Of a stretch of DNA of 64,000 nt, positions 44,635 to 54,495 are shown in pieces. Under the pieces are notes generated by a model. It was given only the letters and a program-made list of their open reading frames with translations. It ran no database searches and was not told the origin of the DNA. Origin of the DNA: Lachnospiraceae bacterium (GTDB taxonomy: Bacteria; Bacillota; Clostridia; Lachnospirales; Lachnospiraceae); assembly GCA_022845895.1 (NCBI GenBank), contig AP025573.1, forward strand, positions 2,328,501 to 2,392,500, read 5' to 3'. Position 1 is the first letter of the stretch; each line of letters opens with the position of its first letter. Both the position numbers and the translations under genes were made by a program.

Positions 44635-45300
44635 TTACTTTATATCGTTTCCTTTGCTCTTCGCTATCTTGACGATCCGGCTCGTTCCAAGCCTTCCTGC
44701 TCCAAGCTCCAGGAAATCTTCTGCGTCCTGAATGGAGCGGATACCTCCCGCTGCCTTAATCTTCACATCCGCACCCACATGCCTGGCAAAGAGCCTCACG
44801 TCGCCAAACGTCGCTCCTTCTGATGAAAATCCTGTCGATGTCTTGATATAATCGGCCCCTGCTGCCGTAACGATCTCGCACATCTTCACTTTCTCTTCTT
44901 CGCTGAGAAGGCACGTCTCGATTATCACCTTAAGCAGCTTTCCGTCCGCCGCCTCTTTTAATTGCCGTATCTCTGACTCTACGCAGTCATACTTTTTGTC
45001 CTTGACCCATCCGAGGTTGATGACCATGTCGAGCTCGTCGGCCCCGTTTGCCACCGCATCCTTTGTCTCCGCCACTTTAACCGCTGTCGTATTATACCCG
45101 TTCGGAAACCCGATAACCGTACACACGGCCAGCTTATCACCCACATATTCCTTTGCCTGCCTGACGTAGGAAGGCGGTATGCACACGGAAGCGGTATGGT
45201 AGGCCATGCCATCGTCACAGATGCCGCGTATTTCCTCCCATGTGGCAGTCTGAGCAAGTAAAGTGTGGTCTACGTGCTTTAGTATTTCCTCTATTTTCAT
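44635..45300 (-). CDS. deoC: Deoxyribose-phosphate aldolase
   Basis: 221 residues. It splits deoxyribose 5-phosphate to acetaldehyde and glyceraldehyde 3-phosphate. The Schiff-base lysine is in [15 protein letters not shown], preceded by VIIETCLL, and the phosphate loop KAAGGIRS follows. GGAGGAG precedes the ATG. It lies 2 nt after udp, so the two are tightly coupled. Confidence 0.96.
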   Translation of the reverse strand: MKIEEILKHVDHTLLAQTATWEEIRGICDDGMAYHTASVCIPPSYVRQAKEYVGDKLAVCTVIGFPNGYNTTAVKVAETKDAVANGADELDMVINLGWVKDKKYDCVESEIRQLKEAADGKLLKVIIETCLLSEEEKVKMCEIVTAAGADYIKTSTGFSSEGATFGDVRLFARHVGADVKIKAAGGIRSIQDAEDFLELGAGRLGTSRIVKIAKSKGNDIK

Positions 45301-45302
45301 AA

Positions 45303-46091
45303 TTATTTCTCCTCCTTACGTCTGTCCTTTTTTATCAGTATACGGATTGCTTCAACTGCTGCCTGAATCGGCGCTTCCGTATCGTGTACGACCGGGTTCG
45401 GAAGCCCTTTTCTGGCCCGTTCCTGATTCGCCATGACGAGCATGACGGAGCCGACCCTGGCACGCAGGCAGCTGCCGACGATGTACAGCGCTGCCGACTC
45501 CATCTCAGAGGCAAGGCAGCCACATCTGACCCATGCGTTCCATTTCTCCATGAGCTCATATCCGACCGGCTTCGTATCCGGCGAATGCTGCCCGTAGAAG
45601 GAATCCTTGCACTGCACCACGCCGGTATGATAGGTGAGGTCCAGATTGGCGGCGGCCTCCATCAGGGCATTCACAACTGTGATATCCGCAACAGCCGGAT
45701 ACTCGATGGGTGCATACTCTTTGCTCGTCCCTTCCATACGTATTGCACCTGTCGCTATCACGATGTCCCCACTCTTTACTTCTTCTGCCATCCCTCCGCT
45801 CGTACCGACGCGGATGAATGTATCCGCACCTGTCCTGACGAGCTCTTCCATGGCAATCGCCGCGGACGGTCCTCCGATACCGGTGGACGTCACGCTTACT
45901 TTCTCACCGTCCAGAAAGCCTGTATATGTGACATATTCCCTGCTGTCGGCAATCAGCCTGGCATCTTCAAAATGTGCGGCAATCTTTTCACACCTCTTCG
46001 GGTCGCCCGGAAGGATTACATACCTGCCAACTTCCCCTTTGGCAACCTGTATATGATATTGTCTGTCTTTGTCCTCTGAATAGTTGATCAT
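45303..46091 (-). CDS. udp: Uridine phosphorylase-family nucleoside phosphorylase
   Basis: 262 residues. The phosphate-binding [22 protein letters not shown] and SEMESAALY motifs are those of the PNP/UDP phosphorylase family; sequence around [10 protein letters not shown] suits uridine phosphorylase. It frees uracil from uridine and yields ribose 1-phosphate for deoB. Start at 46091, with GGGG 8 nt upstream; an in-frame GTG two codons earlier is less likely. First gene of the salvage operon. Confidence 0.9.
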   Translation of the reverse strand: MINYSEDKDRQYHIQVAKGEVGRYVILPGDPKRCEKIAAHFEDARLIADSREYVTYTGFLDGEKVSVTSTGIGGPSAAIAMEELVRTGADTFIRVGTSGGMAEEVKSGDIVIATGAIRMEGTSKEYAPIEYPAVADITVVNALMEAAANLDLTYHTGVVQCKDSFYGQHSPDTKPVGYELMEKWNAWVRCGCLASEMESAALYIVGSCLRARVGSVMLVMANQERARKGLPNPVVHDTEAPIQAAVEAIRILIKKDRRKEEK

Positions 46092-46224
46092 GTGCACATC
46101 CCCTTTCTTTTTCCTTCCTATATCATATCATTCTGTCCCTTGATAAACCAGTCTTTCCTGACAATTGTATGGTTTTTTACCTGTGCATCATATATACTTA
46201 TATATAGAAAAAGGAGGTATGGAT

Positions 46225-46899
46225 ATGTCAACTGCCGTTCTTATGCAATTAGAATATTTTCTTCGTGTGCTTGGAGCTGCTGCCTGCGGCGCAGTTATCG
46301 GCTACGAACGCGAAAGCCACATGAAGTCCGCCGGCATCCGGACGCATGCCATCGTAGCCCTCGCCTCTTCGCTCATGATGGTCCTGTCAAAATATGGATT
46401 TTATGACATCCTGGCCAGAGAGCATATCGGCCTTGACCCGTCACGTATCGCCGCCGGTGTCGTCACCGCAGTAGGATTCCTCGGAGCAGGCGTCATATTC
46501 AACCGGAAGATGAATGTGATAGGTATAACGACCGCGGCAGGCATATGGGCAACTGTAGGCATCGGCATGGCATTCGGCGCAGGAATGTATGCATTAAGCG
46601 TCGCTTCCTCCCTGTTTATCGTATTCCTGCAGTTTCTGTTCCACACGAGGTTCCTGTACGGCAGAAATGCGATTATGGAACAGATAACGATACAGGTCGA
46701 CTCCAAAGAGGAGATAAAAGAGCTGCTGGGCGGCATCTTCTCGTCCAGCAAGATAAAGATATCCAACATCAATGCCAGACGGATAGACGATACGACGCTG
46801 GAAATCAAGCTGTATGTAAAATTCCCCGAATCTTACGATATATATGAAATATTCACACTGTTAAAAAACAATCCACAAATCAAGTCAATAGATATATAA
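46225..46899 (+). CDS. MgtC/SapB-family membrane protein
   Basis: 224 residues. Four to five membrane segments occupy residues 1-140, with the MgtC/SapB signatures GAVIGYERE, GIRTHAIVALASSL, AAGVVTAVGFLGAGVIF and GITTAAGIWATVGIG. A soluble ACT-like domain follows (about 150-224). Members are linked to Mg2+ limitation or F-ATPase control in pathogens; the role here is unproven. AAGGAGG lies 7 nt before the ATG, which decides the start over the longer frame. Divergent from udp. Confidence 0.92.
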   Translation: MSTAVLMQLEYFLRVLGAAACGAVIGYERESHMKSAGIRTHAIVALASSLMMVLSKYGFYDILAREHIGLDPSRIAAGVVTAVGFLGAGVIFNRKMNVIGITTAAGIWATVGIGMAFGAGMYALSVASSLFIVFLQFLFHTRFLYGRNAIMEQITIQVDSKEEIKELLGGIFSSSKIKISNINARRIDDTTLEIKLYVKFPESYDIYEIFTLLKNNPQIKSIDI

Positions 46900-46902
46900 T
46901 TC

Positions 46903-46946
46903 GAAAGGGGTCAGACCCCTGCAGCTGCAGGGGTCTGACCCCTTTC
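46903..46946. repeat. GGGGTCAGACCCC double palindrome, copy 2
   Basis: A perfect 44-bp palindrome: two GGGGTC...GACCCC mini-palindromes joined at CTGCAGCTGCAG, with outer arms GAAAGG and CCTTTC. It sits between the convergent mgtC-like gene and glgP and matches 18432-18484. It can act as a bidirectional stop; the conserved sequence suggests a dispersed repeat. Confidence 0.85.
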
Positions 46947-46950
46947 AAAA

Positions 46951-49215
46951 TTATTGAAGATGCCAGATATCTTTATTATATTCTGCAATTGTTCTGTCTG
47001 TTGAAAAATAACCTGCTTTTGCAATATTTGTGAGCATTTTCCTGCTCCATGCCTTGCGGTCTGCATAGTCTTCATATGCCCGGTTTCTGGCTGCTATATA
47101 TTCTTTCAGATCCAGCAGTGTCATGAACCAGTCTTTGTAGATCAGTTCTGCGTGTATCTGCAGCAGGTGATACGGGTCTCCTATCTTCATCATCTCAGGG
47201 CTGATGATGAAATTGATGAGGGAACGTATCTGTTCGTCATTGATATAGTAGTCCACGGCACGGTAGTCTCCTTTTGCATAATGCTCGATTACCTGGCTGC
47301 TGGTCTGCCCGAAGATATAGATGTTGTCGTCTCCCACCAGTTCGTGTATCTCTACATTTGCACCGTCTTCCGTACCGAGGGTGACTGCCCCGTTCAACAT
47401 GAACTTCATATTTCCGGTGCCTGACGCCTCCTTGGACGCCAGCGATATCTGTTCTGATATGTCACAGGCCGGTATAAGGTGCTCTGCCATCGTAACGTTG
47501 TAATTCTCCACCATCACTACCTGGAGATACGGCGACACATCCGGGTCATTGTCAACCAGTTCCTGCAGGCAGAGGATAAGATGGATGATGTCTTTTGCTA
47601 TCTTATAAGCCGGAGCCGCCTTGGCCCCGAAGATTACCGTTATCGGCGTAGACGGTACCTTTCCGGCCTTTATCTCCAGATACTTGTAGATGACAAACAG
47701 CGCGTTCATCTGCTGCCGCTTATACTCGTGAAGCCGTTTCACCTGAATGTCAAAGATAGATTCCGGATTCAGCTTGATTCCCTGCGTTTCTTCCAGATAA
47801 CGGGCCAGCTGCACCTTCTTCTCATGCTTCACGTCAAGGAGCTTCTCCAGTGCGATGTCGCTCTCGATATGGCGCAGCAGCTTCTCCAGCTTGTTGGCAT
47901 CTCTTCGGAAATCTTCTTCCACATAGCCGCTGATCCACCGGACAAGCTCTTTGTTGCAGTGGAGGAGCCAGCGGCGGAATGTAATCCCGTTCGTCTTATT
48001 GTTGAACCGCTCCGGATAGATGTCATAGAACGGCCTAAGCTCCGTATGCTTAAGTATATCGGTATGGAGTGCGGCGACACCGTTGACACTGTGCACGAAA
48101 TGGATATCCATATGGGCCATATGCACCCGGTTCTGCCTGTCGATGATATGCACGCTCTCATCCGCATATTTCCCTTTTATCCGCAGATCCAGTTCTTGAA
48201 TGACAGGTATGATCTGGGGCGCGACCTGCTCAAGATACTCAAGCGGCCACGTCTCCAGCGCCTCCGCCAGAATCGTGTGGTTCGTGTAAGCACATGTCTT
48301 CTGCACAATCTCAACCGCCTCGTTGAAATCGATATTCTTCTGTACGAGCAGACGAATCAGCTCTGGTATGACCATGGACGGATGGGTGTCGTTGATCTGT
48401 ACTGCGACATGCTCATGCAGCCTGCGAAGTTCGTAACCATTATCTTCACACTCTTTTAAAATGAGCTGGGCACCGCTGGACACCATGAAATACTGCTGAT
48501 AGATCCTGAGCAGATTTCCTGCTTTGTCGCTGTCGTCCGGATAGAGGAACAACGTAAGGCTGCGTCGGATATCATGTTTATCAAAAGAGATGCCATCTCC
48601 GACGATATCCTCATCCACACCGTCCACATCAAATAGATGCAGCTTGTTCTTACCGCTTTCATATCCCGTTACATCCAAGTCATACAGACGGGAAGTAAGC
48701 GTAAAATCCTTGAACGGCACCTGGAAGCTCAATCCGGTGTCCGTAAGCCAGCTCTCCTTTCCTATCCACGGGTTCGGAAATTCCTTCTGCTTATGGCCCT
48801 CGAATACCTGACGGAACAATCCAAGGTGGTAATTGAGGCCGATGCCGTCACCTTCAAATCCAAGCGTTGCCACTGAATCCAAAAAGCAGGATGCAAGCCT
48901 CCCAAGCCCCCCGTTGCCAAGGGAAGGTTCCGGCTCTACCTCTTCAATCTTGGCAATATCCTTTCCGTTTTTTGCAAGCAGCTCTGCCACATCGTCATAG
49001 ATGCCCAGATTAATCAGATTGTTAGAAAGAAGCTTCCCTATGAGAAACTCTGCCGAAATATAATACAGCTTCTTGCAGCCTTTATTGTCCGGGGTATCTT
49101 TCAACAAATCTTTTGTAAATGCAAGTAGAGCATAATAGACTTCCGCATCGCTTAAATCCTTCATCTCTCTGCCATATTTTGTCTTAACTAATGTTTCCAG
49201 TCCGTTTAATTCCAT
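46951..49215 (-). CDS. glgP: Glycogen/starch/maltodextrin phosphorylase
   Basis: 754 residues. It releases glucose 1-phosphate from alpha-1,4-glucan. The PLP lysine lies in [14 protein letters not shown] near residue 600, the active-site region [14 protein letters not shown] near 105, and [14 protein letters not shown] near 475. Start at 49215 with GGAG 6 nt upstream; an upstream in-frame ATG is less favourable. A palindromic operator-like site lies 47 nt upstream. No other glycogen genes are nearby. Confidence 0.95.
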   Translation of the reverse strand: MELNGLETLVKTKYGREMKDLSDAEVYYALLAFTKDLLKDTPDNKGCKKLYYISAEFLIGKLLSNNLINLGIYDDVAELLAKNGKDIAKIEEVEPEPSLGNGGLGRLASCFLDSVATLGFEGDGIGLNYHLGLFRQVFEGHKQKEFPNPWIGKESWLTDTGLSFQVPFKDFTLTSRLYDLDVTGYESGKNKLHLFDVDGVDEDIVGDGISFDKHDIRRSLTLFLYPDDSDKAGNLLRIYQQYFMVSSGAQLILKECEDNGYELRRLHEHVAVQINDTHPSMVIPELIRLLVQKNIDFNEAVEIVQKTCAYTNHTILAEALETWPLEYLEQVAPQIIPVIQELDLRIKGKYADESVHIIDRQNRVHMAHMDIHFVHSVNGVAALHTDILKHTELRPFYDIYPERFNNKTNGITFRRWLLHCNKELVRWISGYVEEDFRRDANKLEKLLRHIESDIALEKLLDVKHEKKVQLARYLEETQGIKLNPESIFDIQVKRLHEYKRQQMNALFVIYKYLEIKAGKVPSTPITVIFGAKAAPAYKIAKDIIHLILCLQELVDNDPDVSPYLQVVMVENYNVTMAEHLIPACDISEQISLASKEASGTGNMKFMLNGAVTLGTEDGANVEIHELVGDDNIYIFGQTSSQVIEHYAKGDYRAVDYYINDEQIRSLINFIISPEMMKIGDPYHLLQIHAELIYKDWFMTLLDLKEYIAARNRAYEDYADRKAWSRKMLTNIAKAGYFSTDRTIAEYNKDIWHLQ

Positions 49216-49261
49216 AACTGTCTCCTTCATTTGATCAACTTACATCGTCAATATATAAGCA

Positions 49262-49279
49262 TGGAACATCAATGTTCCA
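49262..49279. promoter_or_regulatory. Operator-like palindrome upstream of glgP
   Basis: TGGAACAT-CA-ATGTTCCA, two perfect 8-bp arms, located 47-64 nt upstream of the glgP start codon. The rest of the 49216-49431 gap holds no gene I can support. Confidence 0.5.
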
Positions 49280-49431
49280 CATAACCGCCTCATTCTCACA
49301 TAGGCAGCAGTTCAATAACCATATATTACCATAATCTGTATTCTGGCATTTGTCAACGACACTTTCTATCCTTAAGTATTCCAGTTTTCCGGCAAAATAT
49401 AACCTGCTTCGCATGTACAGCTTATCAAACA

Positions 49432-49461
49432 TAAAAAGAAGAACCCCTTAAAGGATTCCTC
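49432..49461 (-). terminator. Terminator after yajC
   Basis: Minus strand: GAGGAATCC pairs with GGGTTCTTC (two G-U pairs) and is followed by TTTTTA. It ends the tgt-yajC transcript. Confidence 0.65.
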
Positions 49462-49474
49462 TCATCTTTTGTCC

Positions 49475-49777
49475 TTATTCTGCGCTTGCTTTTTCAACCT
49501 GAGCGATTGCCGCCTTCTGCATAGGGATACGGCAGTTCTTGTTGCTGCCGAACTCTACGATTACGTCATCATCAGTAATATCAATGATTACGCCATAAAA
49601 TCCGCTCGTTGTAAGTACAGTATCACCCACTGCCATATCTGCAATCATAGCCTGCAGTCTCTTCTGCTCCTTTTTCTGCGGTCTCATAAAGACAAACCAG
49701 AAGCCTCCGAATATCAATACATATACTAAGATGAGTAACATCCAATTACTCCCGGACTGTGCTGCTAATGCGTACAT
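49475..49777 (-). CDS. yajC: Preprotein translocase subunit YajC
   Basis: 100 residues: one N-terminal membrane segment (WMLLILVYVLIFGGFWFVFM), the conserved RPQKKEQKRLQAM, then VGDTVLTTSGFYGVI and a short beta-rich tail. YajC associates with SecDF-YidC. AGGAGG precedes the ATG. It follows tgt by about 90 nt, the widespread tgt-yajC order; secD and secF are not in the window. Confidence 0.95.
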   Translation of the reverse strand: MYALAAQSGSNWMLLILVYVLIFGGFWFVFMRPQKKEQKRLQAMIADMAVGDTVLTTSGFYGVIIDITDDDVIVEFGSNKNCRIPMQKAAIAQVEKASAE

Positions 49778-49868
49778 ATCTTATTCCTCCTAATATCTTT
49801 AAACACTATTGCTATCATACACAAAAATACTTTTTTCATCAAGTGCTTTTCTATATTTCATGGAAATT

Positions 49869-51002
49869 TTATACTTCCCGGCCTGTCATATGTGCAAGCT
49901 TATCTGCCTTATACTCCCTGTAACAGCCCTTTTCCACCGCTTCCCTGATCTCTTCCATCATCGTATTGTAAAAATACAGATTGTGCAAGACGCAGAGTCT
50001 CATCCCAAGCATTTCTTTCGCTTTCAGCAGATGTCTGATATAAGCTCTTGAATAGGTCCTGCAGATAGGACAGCCACAGCCTTCTTCTATCGGCCTGCCA
50101 TCCAGCTCGTATCTGGCATTGAACAGGTTAAGCTTGCCCTGGTTCGTATACACATGGCCGTGCCGGCCGTTTCTGCTCGGATACACACAGTCGAAGAAAT
50201 CTACCCCTCTGTCAACCGCCTCTAATATATTAGCCGGTGTCCCGACTCCCATCAGGTAGGTCGGTTTGTCTTCAGGCAGATAAGGTACGACTGCATCCAG
50301 TATGCGGTACATGTCCTCATGAGACTCCCCTACCGCCAGGCCGCCTATGGCATAGCCGTCCAGGTCCATGGCTGCAATCTCTTTTGCATGCCGTATGCGG
50401 ATATCCTCATAGATACCGCCCTGATTGATGCCAAAGAGCAGCTGCCGCGGATTGATGGTATCCGGCAGGCCGTTCAGACGCCGCATCTCCTCCTTACACC
50501 TTCCAAGCCACCTTGTCGTTCGTTCCACAGACTTCTCCATATATGGACGGTCTGCCACGCTGGACGGACATTCGTCAAATGCCATGGCGATGGTAGAAGC
50601 CAGATTGGACTGTATCTGCATGCTCTCCTCCGGTCCCATGAATATCTTCCTGCCGTCAATATGGGAATTAAAATATACCCCTTCCTCTTTGATTCTTCTA
50701 AGCCCTGCCAGAGAAAAGACCTGGAACCCGCCCGAATCGGTAAGAATCGGCTTGTCCCAGACCATAAATTTGTGGAGCCCGCCAAGCCTTTTCACCACAT
50801 CGTCACCAGGACGCACATGCAGATGATACGTATTGGAAAGCTCCACCTGTGTCTTTATTCGCTGCAGATCCTCTGTAGAAACCGCGCCCTTTATCGCCGC
50901 AGCGGTTCCTACATTCATAAATACAGGGGTCTCGATGACCCCGTGTACTGTCTGTAGCCTTCCTCTTTTGGCAAGACCATCTCGTGCCAACACTTTATAC
51001 AT
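49869..51002 (-). CDS. tgt: tRNA-guanine transglycosylase
   Basis: 377 residues. It swaps guanine 34 for a queuine precursor in tRNAs with GUN anticodons. The base-binding Asp is in TDSGGFQVFSL, the catalytic nucleophile region is GYAIGGLAVGE...DCVYPSRNGRHG, and the zinc site is CGCPICRTYSRAYIRHLLKAKE. AGAGGTAGAG precedes the ATG. Confidence 0.97.
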   Translation of the reverse strand: MYKVLARDGLAKRGRLQTVHGVIETPVFMNVGTAAAIKGAVSTEDLQRIKTQVELSNTYHLHVRPGDDVVKRLGGLHKFMVWDKPILTDSGGFQVFSLAGLRRIKEEGVYFNSHIDGRKIFMGPEESMQIQSNLASTIAMAFDECPSSVADRPYMEKSVERTTRWLGRCKEEMRRLNGLPDTINPRQLLFGINQGGIYEDIRIRHAKEIAAMDLDGYAIGGLAVGESHEDMYRILDAVVPYLPEDKPTYLMGVGTPANILEAVDRGVDFFDCVYPSRNGRHGHVYTNQGKLNLFNARYELDGRPIEEGCGCPICRTYSRAYIRHLLKAKEMLGMRLCVLHNLYFYNTMMEEIREAVEKGCYREYKADKLAHMTGREV

Positions 51003-51029
51003 GATCTCTACCTCTTGTTTTTATAATCA

Positions 51030-52898
51030 TCAGTAATGCAGAATAACCGGCGTTCCCGCTGATATCAGATCATACAGCTGAGACGCTTTGTCATAAGGCA
51101 TGTTCACGCAGCCATGCGAGCCGTTCGTCTGGTATCTGCCTCCTCCGAATGTCGGCTGCCATGTTGCATCGTGGAATCCGATGCCCCCGTTGAACGGCAT
51201 CCAGAACTTGACCGGGGACTCGTACTCATATGTCCCGTCCGGCAGCTTCTTGCCCCTGAGCACCTGATCAAGCGCCTTGTAGGCCAGCGAATACGTCCCC
51301 TGCGGAGTCGCGTGCCCTTTGTTCGGATTCCCGGTTACGATACCGCTCTGAAGCACGACCTGCCCGTTCTGGATAAAATACATCTGCTGGTTCGTAAGGT
51401 CTACTTCCGCATACGTGTTGCCGAAATCATTCGCGTCATGGCTTGCCGCGCGGCTCGAATATTCGGGCTCTCTCGTCACCGTCTCACCGTTCTTGATGTT
51501 CGCGGTCAGCGCGTTATATTCTGCCTCCTGGTCAATCCTCCAGCCATAGCTTCCGCCTTCCACGGTGACGCTGTTCCCGCTTGCCGTGGTAAATGTCCTC
51601 GTCTTGCCTTTGGTATTATACTTATCGGCCAGCGTCTGGATATAAGCTTTCACCGCCTCTTCGTCGAAGGTCACGTTCATGTCGCCGTCTACCTTCACCC
51701 ACTGGGAGATTACCGAGGCGTCCACGACTTCCGTGCTTGGACTGAAATCATAAGTAACACTTGCGCCAAGGTAGCTGTTCATAGCATCCTTGGCCGCGAT
51801 CACTTCTTTGGAATCAGAGACGAATCTGGGCTTGATATAGCATCCGGCATCCGTCAGGTTCACCGTTGATGCAAACCCATTGATTGCAGTGGCCACAGCC
51901 TCATTGAACTTTTCCGTGTCAATCTGCGTACCGATCACTTCCGGCACGACGACAAATTCCGTATCCTTGAACTCCGGATGCGCGTCCACAGACGCTGTCT
52001 GGTTCTCCGGCTTCAGGCAATTCAGATTCTCTATCATACTCTTCAGGGCATTCTCATCGTATTTGACGCCCACTTCCGCCGTAATCTCAGGGTGCTTCCA
52101 CAGCGATTCTATCCAGAAGAAATTATTCTGCTTTTTGACAAGCTCTTTCAGTTCCTTGCCCTGGACATATTCCAGCGAAATGTCTGAGCCTCTGACCGTC
52201 TCCGAACCACCGTCCGATTCTTCCAGCGTAAGTACATAGTCAGCAACCTGCTTCTTCATATACTCTTCCACCTGGCCGACACTCTTCATCGAGAAGTCCT
52301 GCCCGTTAATCTCTGTAAAAAACATAAAATGACTGTTGAAAAACAAGGCGAACCCGAGATAGATAAGTATAAGGGCACCAAGAACGGAGGCAGCGATGAT
52401 TCCTGCCTTTTTTCGCCTTCTGTGCCTCCTTAACTCCTTTTCAGCCTCAGTCTCCTCTTTCTCGCCGTCATCGTCCTCAGATTCGTAATCTTCTTCCTTT
52501 GTTTCAAAATCGTCGTCCCCGGATTCAAAATCATCTTCCTCTGAGTCAGAGTTCTCAGCGTCATCCTCATCCACGGCAAAGCCTGGAGCGTCCTCATCGG
52601 GAACATCGATACCGTCAGATTCTTCTCCATCGCCTATTCGTTCGGCTGCTTCAATATCACTGTCATCAGAAGATATGCCACCGGTGTCAGTATCTTCCAT
52701 ATCCGGCCTGTCATTTTCCTCTTCTGTTTTATCTTCCTGACCAGATTCTTCTGCCTCTTCGGATTCTTCATAACTATCATCCATTTCTTTAAATTCGTCC
52801 GAGTTGTTGATGTCGTCAAAGATTTCCTTCATAGTCTCTTCTATGATTTCTTCGGATTCCCTGTCGATATCTTCTGGTCTCTTCTGCATATCTGACAT
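51030..52898 (-). CDS. L,D-transpeptidase with acidic cytoplasmic tail
   Basis: 622 residues. Residues 1-155 are extremely rich in Asp/Glu and of low complexity, then a basic patch (RRHRRRKKAG) and one membrane segment (about 168-190). The outside part has a peptidoglycan-binding-4-like region (about 230-480) and a YkuD domain at the C-terminus with GIGFHDATW and the catalytic HGCVNMPYDKA. It would form 3-3 or similar crosslinks in the wall. GAGGAG lies 9 nt before the ATG. The long acidic tail is unusual and may be a regulatory interaction surface. Confidence 0.92.
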   Translation of the reverse strand: MSDMQKRPEDIDRESEEIIEETMKEIFDDINNSDEFKEMDDSYEESEEAEESGQEDKTEEENDRPDMEDTDTGGISSDDSDIEAAERIGDGEESDGIDVPDEDAPGFAVDEDDAENSDSEEDDFESGDDDFETKEEDYESEDDDGEKEETEAEKELRRHRRRKKAGIIAASVLGALILIYLGFALFFNSHFMFFTEINGQDFSMKSVGQVEEYMKKQVADYVLTLEESDGGSETVRGSDISLEYVQGKELKELVKKQNNFFWIESLWKHPEITAEVGVKYDENALKSMIENLNCLKPENQTASVDAHPEFKDTEFVVVPEVIGTQIDTEKFNEAVATAINGFASTVNLTDAGCYIKPRFVSDSKEVIAAKDAMNSYLGASVTYDFSPSTEVVDASVISQWVKVDGDMNVTFDEEAVKAYIQTLADKYNTKGKTRTFTTASGNSVTVEGGSYGWRIDQEAEYNALTANIKNGETVTREPEYSSRAASHDANDFGNTYAEVDLTNQQMYFIQNGQVVLQSGIVTGNPNKGHATPQGTYSLAYKALDQVLRGKKLPDGTYEYESPVKFWMPFNGGIGFHDATWQPTFGGGRYQTNGSHGCVNMPYDKASQLYDLISAGTPVILHY

Positions 52899-52996
52899 AG
52901 TCGTCTACTCCTCATTAAAATATTCACACGCATCTATTATAATATGATGCCTGTCAAAAGTACAGTGCAAATTCGTGAAAAATTGCTGAAGAATTC

Positions 52997-53024
52997 TTGA
53001 AGATTTAGTGATTACGGGTATAAT
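52997..53024 (+). promoter_or_regulatory. aroC promoter
   Basis: TTGAAG (52997-53002), 16-bp spacer, TATAAT (53019-53024), placing the start about 28 nt upstream of the aroC ATG. Confidence 0.65.
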
Positions 53025-53058
53025 AGGATTATGTATCACACAGCAAAGGAGACAAATC

Positions 53059-54168
53059 ATGGCAGGATCAACATACGGAACCTTATTTAAAATCACAACC
53101 TGGGGAGAGTCCCACGGCCCGGCTGTCGGTGTCGTAATCGACGGCTGTCCGGCAGGGCTTCCTCTTACCGATACAGACATCCAGGATTACCTAGACCGCC
53201 GCAGGCCGGGCCAGAGCCGGTATACCACTGCACGGAAGGAAACCGATCAGGCAGAGATATTATCCGGCGTATTTGAGGGTAAGACGACCGGCACGCCCAT
53301 CTCGCTCCTCATCAAGAACCAGGACCAGCGCTCCCGGGACTACGGTAAGATAAAGGACTGCTACCGTCCCGGACATGCGGATTATACGTTTGACTGCAAG
53401 TATGGTATCCGGGATTACCGGGGTGGCGGACGTTCTTCCGGACGGGAGACGATCGGCAGGGTGGCAGCCGGAGCTGTCGCATCCCGCCTGCTTGCCTCTG
53501 TCGGTATACGTATCACAGCCTATACGGCCGCAATCGGTGCTATTACTGTACCCCGTTCTGCATATAATTATGACTGCATCCATGAAAATGCCCTCTATAT
53601 GCCTAATAACGACTATGCCGCCAAGGCCGCCGCTTACCTGGAACAATGCATCAAAGATCTGGATTCCTCCGGCGGCATCATTGAATGTACGGTAACAGGG
53701 ATGCCGGCAGGCATAGGGGAAACCGTCTTTGACAAGCTGGACGCCAGCCTGGCCAAAGCTGTCATGTCAATCGGTGCCATAAAAGGTGTGGAAATAGGCG
53801 ATGGGTTTCGAGCCGCCGCTGCTACGGGCAGTACGAACAATGACGCCTTCCATGCCGCGGACGGACAGGTGACGAAAAAGACCAACCACTCGGGAGGTAT
53901 CCTGGGCGGCATGAGTGACGGAAGCACTATCCTGCTGCGGGCGGCTGTTAAGCCTACCCCGTCCATCGCCCGGCCGCAGGATACCGTCGACAAGTCAGGC
54001 AGCAATACTGAGATCACCATCACCGGTCGTCATGATCCCGTTATCGTCCCCCGGGCGGTGGTAGTCGTCGAATCTATGGTAGCGGTCACGCTGGCAGATC
54101 TGCTGATGGCCAACATGTCTGCACGTATGGAATGGCTGGAGCGCTTCTACTGCAATAAGGGTAAGTAA
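53059..54168 (+). CDS. aroC: Chorismate synthase
   Basis: 369 residues. It converts EPSP to chorismate with reduced FMN. Signatures GESHGPAVGVVIDGCPAGL (10-28), RGGGRSSGRETIGRVAAG (near 124-142) and the C-terminal RHDPVIVPRAVVVVESM are present. AAGGAG lies 7 nt before the ATG at 53059. It stands alone with its own promoter and is followed by the hairpin repeat at 54229. Confidence 0.97.
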   Translation: MAGSTYGTLFKITTWGESHGPAVGVVIDGCPAGLPLTDTDIQDYLDRRRPGQSRYTTARKETDQAEILSGVFEGKTTGTPISLLIKNQDQRSRDYGKIKDCYRPGHADYTFDCKYGIRDYRGGGRSSGRETIGRVAAGAVASRLLASVGIRITAYTAAIGAITVPRSAYNYDCIHENALYMPNNDYAAKAAAYLEQCIKDLDSSGGIIECTVTGMPAGIGETVFDKLDASLAKAVMSIGAIKGVEIGDGFRAAAATGSTNNDAFHAADGQVTKKTNHSGGILGGMSDGSTILLRAAVKPTPSIARPQDTVDKSGSNTEITITGRHDPVIVPRAVVVVESMVAVTLADLLMANMSARMEWLERFYCNKGK

Positions 54169-54228
54169 AGTGGATGCGCCAGCATGCTCGTAAAAGGTTC
54201 AGCAGATTTAAGACTTGCCGGAAAGAAT

Positions 54229-54301
54229 GCAAGAAGAGCCGGAATCAGGCAAAGGATATCATATGATATGACATCCTTGACCTGATTCCGGCTCTTCTTG
54301 C
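54229..54301. repeat. Palindromic hairpin repeat (AAGAAGAGCCGGAA family), copy c
   Basis: Arms GCAAGAAGAGCCGGAATCAG and CTGATTCCGGCTCTTCTTGC are perfect complements, with an inner AGGAT.../ATCCT stem. It lies alone after aroC, without the structured modules found at the other two copies, and probably terminates aroC. The rest of the 327-bp gap 54169-54495 holds only the promoter of the XRE regulator. Confidence 0.8.
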
Positions 54302-54388
54302 AGCCAGCTGCTTTCCATCGACCGACAGCCTTACAAAGCCCTCTCCGCCGTCAGCCTGTTATTTCATCAAGAAATTTACCAAAAATTG

Positions 54389-54416
54389 TTGAACTTTCTG
54401 TCGGATATAGTATAAT
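54389..54416 (+). promoter_or_regulatory. Promoter of the XRE regulator-pot operon
   Basis: TTGAAC (54389-54394), 16-bp spacer, TATAAT (54411-54416), leaving an A/T-rich leader of about 75 nt before the regulator gene. Confidence 0.65.
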
Positions 54417-54495
54417 ATACCTTGCATGCCAGTTAAGAAATACTAAACTTTATGTTTATTTTTACTTTTACAACCATCATTTACGGAGGACAGTC

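Noticed and set aside
49235..49432. 65-codon minus-strand frame upstream of glgP
   Set aside because: No ribosome-binding site, cysteine-rich random-looking sequence, and it covers the operator-like palindrome.
52905..52975. TTGACA near TATAAT upstream of the L,D-transpeptidase
   Set aside because: The two boxes are only 10 bp apart, too close for a sigma-70-type promoter, so no promoter was annotated.
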